Program-made: the position numbers and the translations under genes | Part shown: piece by piece, positions 1 to 8,109 of the stretch | Layout: each line of letters opens with the position of its first letter | Position numbering within the stretch: the stretch's first letter is position 1 | Notes under the pieces: generated by a model | The model's database searches: none | The model's input: only the letters and a program-made list of their open reading frames with translations | Told to the model about the DNA's origin: nothing | DNA from: Chloroflexota bacterium | Lineage (GTDB): Bacteria; Chloroflexota; Limnocylindria; QHBO01 | DNA: 15,985 nucleotides | Direction: 5' to 3' | Assembly (NCBI GenBank): GCA_005880165.1 | Contig: VBJP01000074.1 | Location: forward strand, 1 to 15,985

Positions 1-1013
<1,013 letters not shown>

Positions 1014-1114
1014 CGCGCGCTACGGTAGCAGGGGTGGCGCCAAGGGGTCGAATGAGCTCGGCGAGGCGCCGTCGCGAACTGCCGCCGTTCCCGCGGCTGT
1101 GACGAGTTCGACGG

Positions 1115-2407
1115 TCAGGGAAGGTAGAGGCGGGGGTTCACCGGCTGGTCGTCGAACATGACCTGGAAGTGCAGGTGGCAGCCACTTGCCCAGCCCGTGG
1201 CACCCTCGTAGCCGATCAGGTCGCCCACATGCACCTGCTGCCCTGCCGACACCACCTCCCTGGCCAGGTGCCAGTACCAGGTCTGTAGGCGTTGGCTGTG
1301 ACCGATGATCACCCCGATGGCGGTATCCCCCCACTCCGCCTTGGGGCGGCCGTCGGCGAGCACCACGCCGTCCGCCGCGGCGTAGATCTTGCCGCCGCAC
1401 ACGGGCCGGTAATAGGCGATGTCGATCCCGCTGTGGAACGACTCGTAGATCGTCGGCCCGAACTCCTGGGTGACCACGAAGTCCCCGATCAGCGGCCACG
1501 CAAATCGCCCGTGGTAGGCGAGGTCCAGCTTCCGTGCCTGCTCCTTCAGACGGGCGACGAGCTCAGCCTGACCGGCTAACGCCTCCTCCTGCGCAGCGAT
1601 CAGGCGCCGATACGCATCCGCGTCGCGGGCGGCCGCCGCCAGCTGCGCCTGCTGCTCCGCCTGGAGCTTCCGAAGCTTGACTTGCTTCTCTGCCAACGCG
1701 GCTCGTGCCGCGTCGAGTTGCGCCTGCTGCACGCTGAGCTCCCGTGCTCGCGCCTGGGCCTCTTGGGCCAGCCCGCTGTAGATTGCGCGACCGTCACGGA
1801 GCGTCGCCTGGCGGACCTCAAGCTGGTCGCGAGCCACGCGAATCTGGTCGGCCAGCGTCTGATCGGCATCGCTCAGAGCGAGCATGTCGCCCAGCTCGCG
1901 CGCCGTGTCGGCGAAGGACTCGGACGAAAGGATCACCTCCAGGATCGAGACCTGGCTCTGGGCGTACGCGTGCCGCAGGTGATCCTGCAGGAGTGACTCG
2001 CGGGCAGCCAGCGCTTCCTGGCTGTGGTCGATCTGGACCGCCACCGCCGCGAGGTCGCGCGCCAGGTTGGCCAGCTGGGCTCGATCCGCGACCAGCTCCG
2101 CTCGCGACCGTGCCAGCTGGTCGCTCAGGAACTGCAGCTGGGCTACGGCGTCCGCGATCGCCACGCCCACCGCGGAGAGGTCACCGCGCAGCTGCAGCAG
2201 GCTTGCGCCAAGGGTGGCCTGATCGGCGAGCAGCGAAGCAAGCTGGCTCCGCTGGCGGTCGAGCTCCGCCTGCATCTGCCGCTGCTGGGCGATGGCGCCG
2301 TTGACATCCGGATCCTCCGCGTGCGCCGGTACGGCGCCCCGGGGCAGGAGCACGACGGCGAGCAGGAGCGCGAGCGCCGGGACCATGCGGCGCCGGACGG
2401 TCGACAT
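1115..2407 (-). CDS. Secreted M23-family peptidoglycan endopeptidase with long coiled coil (EnvC/LytM-like)
   Basis: 430-residue exported murein hydrolase or hydrolase-like regulator. Signal peptide: basic n-region, hydrophobic core about residues 9-21, likely cleavage after AHA (28-30). Residues about 36-295 are Gln/Ala/Leu/Arg-rich heptad-type coiled coil, as in EnvC-type proteins. The C-terminal LytM domain (about 303-430) has all zinc and catalytic elements: HSGID (His325, Asp329), WYWHL (His380) and HLH (His411, His413), ending in NPRLYL. It should therefore be an active zinc peptidase cutting stem-peptide crosslinks. Two cysteines, Cys337 and Cys410, both fall in the catalytic domain and may be disulfide-bonded. 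The ATG at 2405-2407 is chosen because an AGGAGG lies 3 bases upstream and the signal peptide begins there; the frame stays open to an ATG at 2494, which would bury the signal peptide. No ftsE/ftsX is visible beside it, unlike many EnvC relatives. The PBP gene follows. Confidence 0.92.
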   Translation of the reverse strand: MSTVRRRMVPALALLLAVVLLPRGAVPAHAEDPDVNGAIAQQRQMQAELDRQRSQLASLLADQATLGASLLQLRGDLSAVGVAIADAVAQLQFLSDQLARSRAELVADRAQLANLARDLAAVAVQIDHSQEALAARESLLQDHLRHAYAQSQVSILEVILSSESFADTARELGDMLALSDADQTLADQIRVARDQLEVRQATLRDGRAIYSGLAQEAQARARELSVQQAQLDAARAALAEKQVKLRKLQAEQQAQLAAAARDADAYRRLIAAQEEALAGQAELVARLKEQARKLDLAYHGRFAWPLIGDFVVTQEFGPTIYESFHSGIDIAYYRPVCGGKIYAAADGVVLADGRPKAEWGDTAIGVIIGHSQRLQTWYWHLAREVVSAGQQVHVGDLIGYEGATGWASGCHLHFQVMFDDQPVNPRLYLP

Positions 2408-2462
2408 GCGCCTCCTTCGGTTTCCTACCGGTGTGCGACGACTGTCCGGGCACCGAAGGCAG

Positions 2463-2489
2463 CGAGCGGAGACTCGATGGAGCCGCTCG
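2463..2489 (-). repeat. 7-bp inverted repeat in the leader of the M23 gene
   Basis: CGAGCGG (2463-2469) and CCGCTCG (2483-2489) are perfect complements separated by 13 bases, 56-82 bases upstream of the hydrolase ATG. It could fold in the mRNA leader or be an operator. The rest of the 147-bp gap to the prepilin peptidase gene shows no convincing -35/-10 pair. Confidence 0.35.
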
Positions 2490-2554
2490 GGCACGCGGCG
2501 GAGTCGACAGCATACAACCCCCTACAAGCCCCCCAGACCACACCAGACGGAGGC

Positions 2555-3205
2555 TCAGACCGGCTTCGCTGCCATGTGGCCGAGGAGGGTGGGATCCCAC
2601 ACGAGGGCAAGTACCAGTCCGGCGACGAGGAACGGACCGAACGGGATGTACGTGCGCATCCCGGCACGCCGCGTGACCAGCAGGCCGATCCCCACCATGG
2701 CCGACAGGAGAGCACCCAGAAAGACGGCGGTGAAGATCGCCGGCCAGCCGAGGATCAGGCCCATGGGCAGGACCAGGTAGAGGTCGCCAATTGCGATGCC
2801 GCCGCGCACGATCAGCCCGGTCACGCCAAGGAAGGCGAGCGCGACGGCGGCACCGATGGCGGCCTCCAGGGGTTTCACCGCCGGGTTGAAGGGCACGAAC
2901 AGGAGCGAGGCCACGATCAGCGGGTCGAGCAGGATGTGCGGGAGGCGACGCTGCTCGAGGTCCGTAGCAGCCAGGAAGGCCATCGGTACAAGGAAGGCCA
3001 GATAGACAAGGGTGGCCCACAGCGGGAGCGCCGAGCGCCAGGCGACCGCTCCGGCGGCAGCTGCGGCGAGCAGCGCCAGCGCGGCGGTTCGGACTCCGGG
3101 TGGGCGCCTGCGGGCCTCATCGGGGGGCCAGAACGATGCGACGCGCTCCGCAACGGCGCCGATCACCGCGAACACGGCCGCGGCGACGATGACCAGGGGC
3201 GTCAC
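2555..3205 (-). CDS. Type IV prepilin leader peptidase (A24 family), short form
   Basis: 216-residue polytopic membrane protein, the aspartic protease that removes leader peptides from prepilins. Both catalytic regions are visible: TDLEQRRLP (81-89, Asp82) and AIGD (138-141, Asp141), followed by the usual late PFGPFL (188-193). Membrane helices are spaced along the whole chain. It is shorter than PilD-type enzymes (about 250-290 residues): the N-terminal region before residue 60 lacks the CxxC zinc motifs and most of the cytoplasmic methyltransferase domain. The GxGD motif has Ala in place of the first Gly, and the usual Lys after GDx is Tyr143. The start is the GTG at 3203-3205, with AGGA about 7 bases upstream. 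No pilin, pilus ATPase or secretion gene is in view, so its substrates are encoded elsewhere. Confidence 0.88.
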   Translation of the reverse strand: MTPLVIVAAAVFAVIGAVAERVASFWPPDEARRRPPGVRTAALALLAAAAAGAVAWRSALPLWATLVYLAFLVPMAFLAATDLEQRRLPHILLDPLIVASLLFVPFNPAVKPLEAAIGAAVALAFLGVTGLIVRGGIAIGDLYLVLPMGLILGWPAIFTAVFLGALLSAMVGIGLLVTRRAGMRTYIPFGPFLVAGLVLALVWDPTLLGHMAAKPV

Positions 3206-3224
3206 GGCCGCATCCTAGTCGCTG

Positions 3225-3237
3225 GCACGCTGCGTGC
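3225..3237. repeat. Inverted repeat GCACG-CTG-CGTGC in the divergent intergenic region
   Basis: A perfect 5-bp inverted repeat with a 3-base spacer lies between the divergent prepilin-peptidase and CsbD-like genes, an 86-bp gap. It is a possible operator half-site pair or chance. No clear -35/-10 promoter was found here. Confidence 0.3.
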
Positions 3238-3278
3238 GTCCCAAGACCTCGCGAGACCGGCAGGCGGCCGGGGACCAT

Positions 3279-3285
3279 GGGAGGA
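3279..3285 (+). promoter_or_regulatory. Ribosome binding site (GGGAGGA) fixing a GTG start for the CsbD-like gene
   Basis: A near-perfect Shine-Dalgarno sits 6 bases before the GTG at 3292. The upstream in-frame ATG at 3277 overlaps this site and has no site of its own, so the GTG is the more likely start. Confidence 0.75.
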
Positions 3286-3291
3286 ACTGTC

Positions 3292-3513
3292 GTGGACAAG
3301 GATCGAATCGAGGGTCCCGTCAAGGAAGGGGCCGGCAAGGTCGAGGAGGCGTGGGGCCACGCGACAAAGGATCCGGAGGCCGAGGCAAAGGGCGAGAGCC
3401 GGCAGGCCGAAGGGAAGGTCCAGGAGGGCTGGGGCCGGACGAAGGACACACTGCGCGATGTCGCGCACGACGTGACCCACGGCGACTACCTGGACGACGA
3501 CGTAGACGACTGA
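3292..3513 (+). CDS. CsbD-like stress-response protein
   Basis: 73-residue, highly charged, hydrophilic protein of the CsbD family. Members are small cytoplasmic proteins often induced by general stress; their biochemical role is unsettled. It shows the family's two related segments: GPVKEGAGKVEEAWGHAT, then GESRQAEGKVQEGWGRT. The pattern G..K...GK..E.WG is visible in both. The tail is very acidic (DYLDDDVDD). The GTG start is supported by the Shine-Dalgarno at 3279-3285 and gives VDKDRIEG, aligning with the usual family start (M.KD...G). A start at ATG 3277 would add five residues. It is a single gene, divergent from the prepilin peptidase and convergent with pepA. No sigma-B-type promoter was recognised upstream. 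Confidence 0.85.
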   Translation: MDKDRIEGPVKEGAGKVEEAWGHATKDPEAEAKGESRQAEGKVQEGWGRTKDTLRDVAHDVTHGDYLDDDVDD

Positions 3514-3530
3514 TCGCCACGCCTCGCAGT

Positions 3531-3553
3531 CCTGTCGGCGCACCGCCGGCAGG
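3531..3553. terminator. Hairpin between convergent CsbD-like gene and pepA
   Basis: CCTGTCGGC (3531-3539), loop GCACC, GCCGGCAGG (3545-3553): nine pairs including one G-U (read on the plus strand). It lies in the 63-bp gap where two convergent genes end. There is no run of T on either side, so it is not a classic intrinsic terminator. It could be a bidirectional transcript-end or stabilising hairpin. Confidence 0.5.
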
Positions 3554-3576
3554 GGTATCGCTTGCGCAGGCCGCGG

Positions 3577-5052
3577 CTAGCGGCCTGCCGCGTAGTCGAG
3601 TGCCAGACGGGTGAGCGTCGAGACGCCCGTGCCCAGCGCTCCCTTCGGATTCCAGGATTTGTCGCTGAGCAGGTAGGCCGTGCCGGCGATGTCCATGTGG
3701 ATCCAGGGCACGGTCACGAAGTCGTTGATGAAGACTGCGCTCTTGATCAGCGCTCCCTCGCGAGACCCGGAGTTGACGATGTCCGCATGCGCTGAGTCGA
3801 GGGAGGTGCGGTATTCGGTGGCCAGCGGCATCTCCCACAGCCACTCGCCGGTCGCGTCGCCCGCGGCCTGAACCGCCCTTCCCCATTCACGCGGTTTGGC
3901 GAAGTACGGGCTGATGAGCTCCCCGAACGCGACGCTCGCAGACCCGGTCAGCGTGGCGATGTCGAGAAGATGCGTGGCACCCTCGCGTTCCGCCCAATGC
4001 AGCGCATCGATCAGGATCAGACGTCCCTCGGCGTCGGTGTTGACGACCTCCACGGTCTTGCCGTTCATCGCCTTCACCACGTCTCCGGGACGCTGCGCGT
4101 TCGGCCCGGGCATGTTCTCGACCATGGGCGCGACAGCCATCAGTGGCGTGTCAGGCGCCAGCCGGGCGACCGTTCGCGCGGCGGCGATGACCGCGGCCGC
4201 TCCCGACTTGTCGTGCTTCATCTCTTCCATACGCTCGGGTGGCTTGAGGCTGATCCCTCCGGAGTCGAAGCACACGCCCTTCCCGACGATGGCGAGCCGC
4301 CTGTCCGGGCGCTTGTCCCAGCCGGGCAGCTTCACCGCGATCAGCCTCGGCTCGTGCGCGGCACCTTGCCCAACACCGAGAAGCGCGTTCATGCCGAGCG
4401 CCGCCATCTCGGGAGGGCCGAGCACCTCGACAGTGCAGCCGTCCGCCTCCAGCTGCCGTGCGACGTCGGCCATGCGCTCGGGAAACAGGTCGTTCGATGC
4501 CCGGTTGGCCAGCGTGCGCCCGAATTCGACGCCTTCTGCGAGCAGTACCGCGCGATCGACGGCCTCCTGGCTCGGTCCGCCCAGCAGGATCAGCTCCTCG
4601 ACCGATCGTTTCATCGCCTCGGTGTCGCGGACCCGCCCGTAGATGCTCGTTGGCCGGTAGGTCCCCTGCTGGGCTCCCACGATCGCCGCCGTGAAGGCGT
4701 CCTCGTCCTCTCCGTCGCGAAGCCAGAGGGCGAGAGTCGTCGCGCCGCGACCCTGCAGGCGGCGCGCGGCGGTGGACGCGATGCGGCGCGCTCGCCAGGC
4801 GCCGCGACCACGCCTGACGCCATTGACGAGCAGCACCTTCTGCGATGGCAGCGATCCGGCGTCGACCAGCGCGGTGTAGTGCTCGAGGATGTTGAACTCG
4901 CCCCAGTCGATCGCGCCGCTGATGACGCCCCCCGAGGCCGCGTCGAGGTCCGCCAGATCGGCAGAGAACTCGCGGTCTTCGCGATAGATCGGCACGGCGA
5001 GCACATCGGCGGAGACCGCCATCGGGCTCAAGGCAGCGGCGCGCACACGCAT
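3577..5052 (-). CDS. pepA: Leucyl aminopeptidase, M17 family (PepA-like)
   Basis: 491-residue cytosolic two-metal aminopeptidase that removes N-terminal residues from peptides, close to the usual family length of about 500. The N-terminal domain is about residues 1-165 and the catalytic domain follows. The M17 signature NTDAEGRL is at 338-345. Residues corresponding to the E. coli PepA metal and catalytic set are all present: Lys258, Asp263, Lys270, Asp281, Asp340, Glu342 and Arg344, within GKGVCFDSGGISLK and MKHD. The ATG at 5050-5052 is chosen because GGAGG lies 9 bases upstream; a longer open frame to 5124 would add a basic, proline-rich stretch and overlap the upstream gene. It follows an unknown membrane protein gene by 68 bp on the same strand, so the two may be co-transcribed. 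Some PepA proteins also bind DNA; nothing here tests that. Confidence 0.95.
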   Translation of the reverse strand: MRVRAAALSPMAVSADVLAVPIYREDREFSADLADLDAASGGVISGAIDWGEFNILEHYTALVDAGSLPSQKVLLVNGVRRGRGAWRARRIASTAARRLQGRGATTLALWLRDGEDEDAFTAAIVGAQQGTYRPTSIYGRVRDTEAMKRSVEELILLGGPSQEAVDRAVLLAEGVEFGRTLANRASNDLFPERMADVARQLEADGCTVEVLGPPEMAALGMNALLGVGQGAAHEPRLIAVKLPGWDKRPDRRLAIVGKGVCFDSGGISLKPPERMEEMKHDKSGAAAVIAAARTVARLAPDTPLMAVAPMVENMPGPNAQRPGDVVKAMNGKTVEVVNTDAEGRLILIDALHWAEREGATHLLDIATLTGSASVAFGELISPYFAKPREWGRAVQAAGDATGEWLWEMPLATEYRTSLDSAHADIVNSGSREGALIKSAVFINDFVTVPWIHMDIAGTAYLLSDKSWNPKGALGTGVSTLTRLALDYAAGR

Positions 5053-5120
5053 CCGAAGCAACCTCCGTTTTCGTGGCGATCCCCCGGCGCCGGCGGGGCC
5101 CGAGCGGCGTCCCATCCGGG

Positions 5121-6017
5121 TCAAGCGAGTATAGACCGGACCCCGACCAGTGCTTCCTCGACCGACCGCAGCGCCGATGCCGCGGCCGCCAGCGGGTTAT
5201 CGCTGGCGGCGGATCCACCCTCCGCGATGGCCACCGCGAGGGCGATGTCCGCCCGGTGCGCGGTCGCGGCCGACGTCCGGTACCTCGCCTCCGCAGCACG
5301 GGCGCCGGCCAGGTCGTGATCCCGAATGGCAACTGCCAGCGACCGCAGCGCCGCGAGCAGGTCGCCAGTCGCCTTCGTCCAGATCGGCAGCGTCAGCAAG
5401 CTCCCGGGCCAGGTGCGCACCTTTCCAAGGCTGGCTTCGGCGGCGTCGATGGCCGCCAGGGCCCGCCCAGGATCCCGAGCGTCGACCGCTGCGAATGCCT
5501 CCGCCAACCTCGTGAGCGTCGTCTCGGTCGCTCGGCGCATCGACCAGAAGGCATCCGCCGCTCCCGCACTGGTCCTCAGCTGTGCGCCGATGCTCGCCAG
5601 CTTGCCGGGTTCGAGCGCCAGGTCGGCCTCCGGTGCCGCCCTCCCCCACACCGCCAGCTCTCCTGCCAAGCGGCGGATGAGGGCCTGGGCATCGGCCACC
5701 AGGGGATCGGCATTGGCGATTGACTGCGCTGCGGCCTCCAGGTGCGGGCCGGGACGGTCTGTCCCCTGGATGGTGAGGGCCGCGCCCTGTCGCCCCTCGT
5801 CGAGGGCGGCGGTCAGGGCCGTGGCAAGGCGTTCCAGCTGGGCGACCGACGACGTGCGCTGCAACGCGATCGTCGAGCGCAGCGCAGCGACGGCTGCCGG
5901 GTCGGCGACGAACGGATCCCCGGAACGGGCTGCCAGGATGGCGCCCAGCCCGAGCGCCGCCGCGACCCCCAACGCCACGCGACCGTTTGCCCGAAGCCCG
6001 CGGCCTATGATGGCCAC
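5121..6017 (-). CDS. Unrecognised membrane-anchored helical protein
   Basis: 298 residues from a GTG start that has GGAGGG 7 bases upstream. I do not recognise a family. A short basic N-terminus is followed by one hydrophobic helix (about residues 13-30, GRVALGVAAALGLGAILAA). The rest (about 35-298) is Ala-rich, with Leu/Arg/Glu spacing typical of amphipathic helices and no cysteine; it is probably an extracytoplasmic helical bundle or a coiled-coil-like domain. A more polar/aromatic stretch, VRTWPGSLLTLPIWTKATGD, lies near its middle-to-late part. It has no lipobox and no catalytic motif I can name. Upstream in-frame codons reach 6164, but they would run antisense into add and have no ribosome site. 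Its neighbours are pepA downstream (68 bp) and add head-to-head upstream. An uncharacterised signalling or adhesion ectodomain is possible, but that is a guess. Confidence 0.68.
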   Translation of the reverse strand: MAIIGRGLRANGRVALGVAAALGLGAILAARSGDPFVADPAAVAALRSTIALQRTSSVAQLERLATALTAALDEGRQGAALTIQGTDRPGPHLEAAAQSIANADPLVADAQALIRRLAGELAVWGRAAPEADLALEPGKLASIGAQLRTSAGAADAFWSMRRATETTLTRLAEAFAAVDARDPGRALAAIDAAEASLGKVRTWPGSLLTLPIWTKATGDLLAALRSLAVAIRDHDLAGARAAEARYRTSAATAHRADIALAVAIAEGGSAASDNPLAAAASALRSVEEALVGVRSILA

Positions 6018-6019
6018 AG

Positions 6020-7108
6020 ATGGTCCCTCCGCCGTCCGAAGGCCCTGCCGGCGAGGAAATGGGCGACCTCCAGGAGTCGCTGTGGCGGCTCCCGAAAGCC
6101 GAGCTTCACCAGCATCTCGACGGCGCGCTCCGCCCTGAAACCGCCGTGGAGCTCGCGGCGGCAATCGGCGTCAGCCTCAGCCTCGATGAAGCGAGGCTGA
6201 GGATGGTCGCGCCGCCGCGATGCGCGAACCAGGCGGAGCTCCTCACCTTCTTCGACCTGCCAATCGCCCTGCTGCAGACCGATACGGCCCTGCGGCGAGC
6301 GGCCGTGGAGCTGGTCGTCACCCTCGCCGAGGAGCGCGTTCGATATGCCGAGATTCGCTGGGCGCCACGCCTGCACCTGGAACGCGGCCTTGGGATGGGC
6401 GCGGTTATCGAGGCGGTCGCCCAGGGCATCGAGGACGCCATCGAGCGGCTCGGCTCGAGCGCTCCGGCGGTCAGCCTGATCGTCACGGCCATGCGCTCGC
6501 ATCCCCCGGCCGCCAACGTCCTGCTGGCACGGGAGGCGGCGGCGTTTGGGGAACCGGTGGTGGGCTTCGATCTGGCCGGCCTCGAAGCCGAGTGGCCGGC
6601 TCCGCCGCATGCCGCGGCCTTTGTCGCCGCCGCGGAGGGCGGTCTGAAGCTCACCGCTCATGCCGGAGAGGTCGCCGGTCCCGAGCACATCCGCGAGGCG
6701 CTCGACTTGGGCGCGACACGGATTGCCCACGGCGTGACCGCGATCGACGATCCGGAGCTCGTGGATGAGCTGAAACGACGCGGCGTCACGCTCGACATGT
6801 GCCCGACCAGCAACGTCCAGGCGGGGATCGTCGCCGACCTGGCCGAGCATCCGTTGGCGCGGGTCCATCGGCTGGGCGTCAGCGTCACCTGCTCGACCGA
6901 CGACCGCGTGGTGGCGAACACCAACCTCACTGACGAGCTGGCCCGCACTGCCACGCTGCTCGGGATGACGCGCCAGGAGCTCGCGTCGATCGCGCTGAAC
7001 GCCTTCCGACGCGGCTTTGGCCCGGCGATCGTGCTGGATCGGCTCCTCGGCGAGGCGACAGACGAATGGACCGCCTGGACCGCAGAGGCGAGCAACCAGC
7101 TCAGCTGA
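6020..7108 (+). CDS. add: Adenosine deaminase
   Basis: 362-residue zinc deaminase converting adenosine (and deoxyadenosine) to inosine in purine salvage. Amidohydrolase motifs are in order: HQHLDG (His30, His32), FDLAGLE (183-189), TAHAGE (His214, Glu217), RIAHG (His237), CPTSN (261-265) and STDDR (Asp294, Asp295). All metal and catalytic positions are kept; the last motif is usually NTDDP and here reads STDDR. Start choice is uncertain. ATG 6020 is only 2 bp from the start of the divergent gene. ATG 6059 (residue 14) gives a length before the first His closer to E. coli Add, but its GAGGAA is too close to act as a normal ribosome site. The stop overlaps that of the convergent HAD gene by 8 bp. 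Its nearness to a purine-nucleoside importer fits a salvage role. A different nucleoside or aminofutalosine substrate cannot be excluded by sequence alone. Confidence 0.92.
   Translation: MVPPPSEGPAGEEMGDLQESLWRLPKAELHQHLDGALRPETAVELAAAIGVSLSLDEARLRMVAPPRCANQAELLTFFDLPIALLQTDTALRRAAVELVVTLAEERVRYAEIRWAPRLHLERGLGMGAVIEAVAQGIEDAIERLGSSAPAVSLIVTAMRSHPPAANVLLAREAAAFGEPVVGFDLAGLEAEWPAPPHAAAFVAAAEGGLKLTAHAGEVAGPEHIREALDLGATRIAHGVTAIDDPELVDELKRRGVTLDMCPTSNVQAGIVADLAEHPLARVHRLGVSVTCSTDDRVVANTNLTDELARTATLLGMTRQELASIALNAFRRGFGPAIVLDRLLGEATDEWTAWTAEASNQLS
6175..6202. repeat. Perfect 11-bp inverted repeat inside add
   Basis: CCTCAGCCTCG (6175-6185), loop ATGAAG, CGAGGCTGAGG (6192-6202). It lies within codons for about residues 53-61 of adenosine deaminase, about 155 bases after the first ATG. 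An uninterrupted stem of this length in RNA would be very stable. Its function is unknown. Confidence 0.8.
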
Positions 7109-7958
7109 GCCATTGCTCGAAGAGGCGTCCAAGTTCCGCATGGTCGACGGCCACCGCGTCGGGCTTGCGCTCGCCCGTCAGCGCATTCGCCGTCGCCGCA
7201 TCGGCGACGCCGGTTAGGATGAGCACGGAGAAGATGCCGGACCGATGCGCAGCCACGATATCGGCATCCGGGTTGTCGCCGATGGCGACCGCCGCGTCCG
7301 GCTTCACCCCGGCCTCTTCCAGGATCTCGGCGAAGATCGCCGGCTCCGGCTTGCCCACCACGATCGGCTCGACGCCTCCCGAAGCGGCCCGGATCGCGGC
7401 CACCAGCGAGCCGGCGCCGGGAAGGAAGCCACGCGGGGTCGGGTATCGCAGGTCAGCGTTGGTGGCGATGAACGCGGCACCCTCGCGAACCGCGGTGGCC
7501 GCGACCGCGATGCGGCCGTAGTCGTACGCCTGGTCGAGCCCCACGACCACCGCGTCCACCGCCGTCGCCAGCGACTCCCCGCGGTATCCGCTCCCCACGA
7601 GCTCGGCGGCGGGCGTCACCTCGAGGCCGTCACCGCGCAGCTCCGCGATCATCGCAGGCGAACCAACCGCCAGGATCCGGCGCGCGTCCGGGAGGTGGTG
7701 GCGCAGATAGCCGACGGTCGCGGAGGTGGAGGTCACGATCTCGTGCATAGACGCTGGCACGCCCATCGCGATCAGGCGCTCGACGTAGGCCTCGCGCGAT
7801 GCCATGGAGTTGTTCGTCGCATAACGGACCTGGAGCCGACGAGCATGCAGACCCGTGATGAGCTGCGCGGCGCCCGGTACGGGATCCAGCCCTCGGTATA
7901 CGACGCCGTCCAGGTCGAAGATGACCAGGCGCGGTCGTCGCGAGGGACGTTGGGGCAT
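7101..7958 (-). CDS. HAD-superfamily phosphatase, subfamily IIA (NagD/UmpH-like)
   Basis: 285-residue cytosolic phosphohydrolase. HAD motifs: FDLDG (14-18, nucleophile Asp15 and acid/base Asp17), TNNS (48-51), VGKPEP (Lys203) and GDNPDADI (Asp228, Asp231/233). The large cap between motifs II and III is of the NagD type. Family members act as nucleotide monophosphatases (E. coli NagD/UmpH), 4-nitrophenylphosphatases or phosphoglycolate phosphatases; the exact substrate is not readable here. The ATG at 7956-7958 is chosen because the domain begins about ten residues later; a frame open to 8351 runs antisense through the next gene's promoter and lipoprotein signal and is rejected. The ribosome site is weak. 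Placed between add and a nucleoside importer, a nucleotidase role is attractive but inferred. Confidence 0.9.
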   Translation of the reverse strand: MPQRPSRRPRLVIFDLDGVVYRGLDPVPGAAQLITGLHARRLQVRYATNNSMASREAYVERLIAMGVPASMHEIVTSTSATVGYLRHHLPDARRILAVGSPAMIAELRGDGLEVTPAAELVGSGYRGESLATAVDAVVVGLDQAYDYGRIAVAATAVREGAAFIATNADLRYPTPRGFLPGAGSLVAAIRAASGGVEPIVVGKPEPAIFAEILEEAGVKPDAAVAIGDNPDADIVAAHRSGIFSVLILTGVADAATANALTGERKPDAVAVDHAELGRLFEQWLS

Positions 7959-7972
7959 CGGCGTGCTATCTC

Positions 7973-8001
7973 TTGAGGCGCGTTCGGGCGGGCAGTATGA
8001 T
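7973..8001 (+). promoter_or_regulatory. Sigma-70-type promoter for the nucleoside ABC operon
   Basis: TTGAGG (7973-7978), a 17-base spacer, then TATGAT (7996-8001): 4/6 and 5/6 matches to TTGACA and TATAAT at ideal spacing. Transcription would begin near 8008, leaving a leader of about 100 bases before the lipoprotein ATG. This is the best promoter I can see in the window. Confidence 0.7.
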
Positions 8002-8047
8002 GCCGCAGATTCGCCTCGGCCCATACCCTCAGCGGTCGATGCGCTCT

Positions 8048-8069
8048 GCGCCGTATAGGCATGCGGCGT
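8048..8069 (+). repeat. Small hairpin in the leader of the BMP lipoprotein gene
   Basis: GCGCCG (8048-8053), a 10-base loop containing TATAGGCATG, and CGGCGT (8064-8069): six pairs including one G-U. It lies in the untranslated leader. It does not match the conserved core of the purine riboswitch as I know it; it could be a simple stability element. Confidence 0.35.
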
Positions 8070-8109
8070 CCGTGGATTTCGTTCACACACCGAGGGTGAA
8101 GGAGAGTTC

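Noticed and set aside
2024..3475. A 483-codon plus-strand frame
   Set aside because: It crosses the M23 signal region, the prepilin peptidase (antisense) and the CsbD-like gene (another frame). It has no domain and a biased composition.
3970..5319. A 449-codon plus-strand frame
   Set aside because: It is antisense to pepA, whose full M17 residue set is present.
8002..8109. Purine riboswitch upstream of the nucleoside importer
   Set aside because: The conserved junction and loop sequences of the purine aptamer could not be matched; only a small simple hairpin is present.
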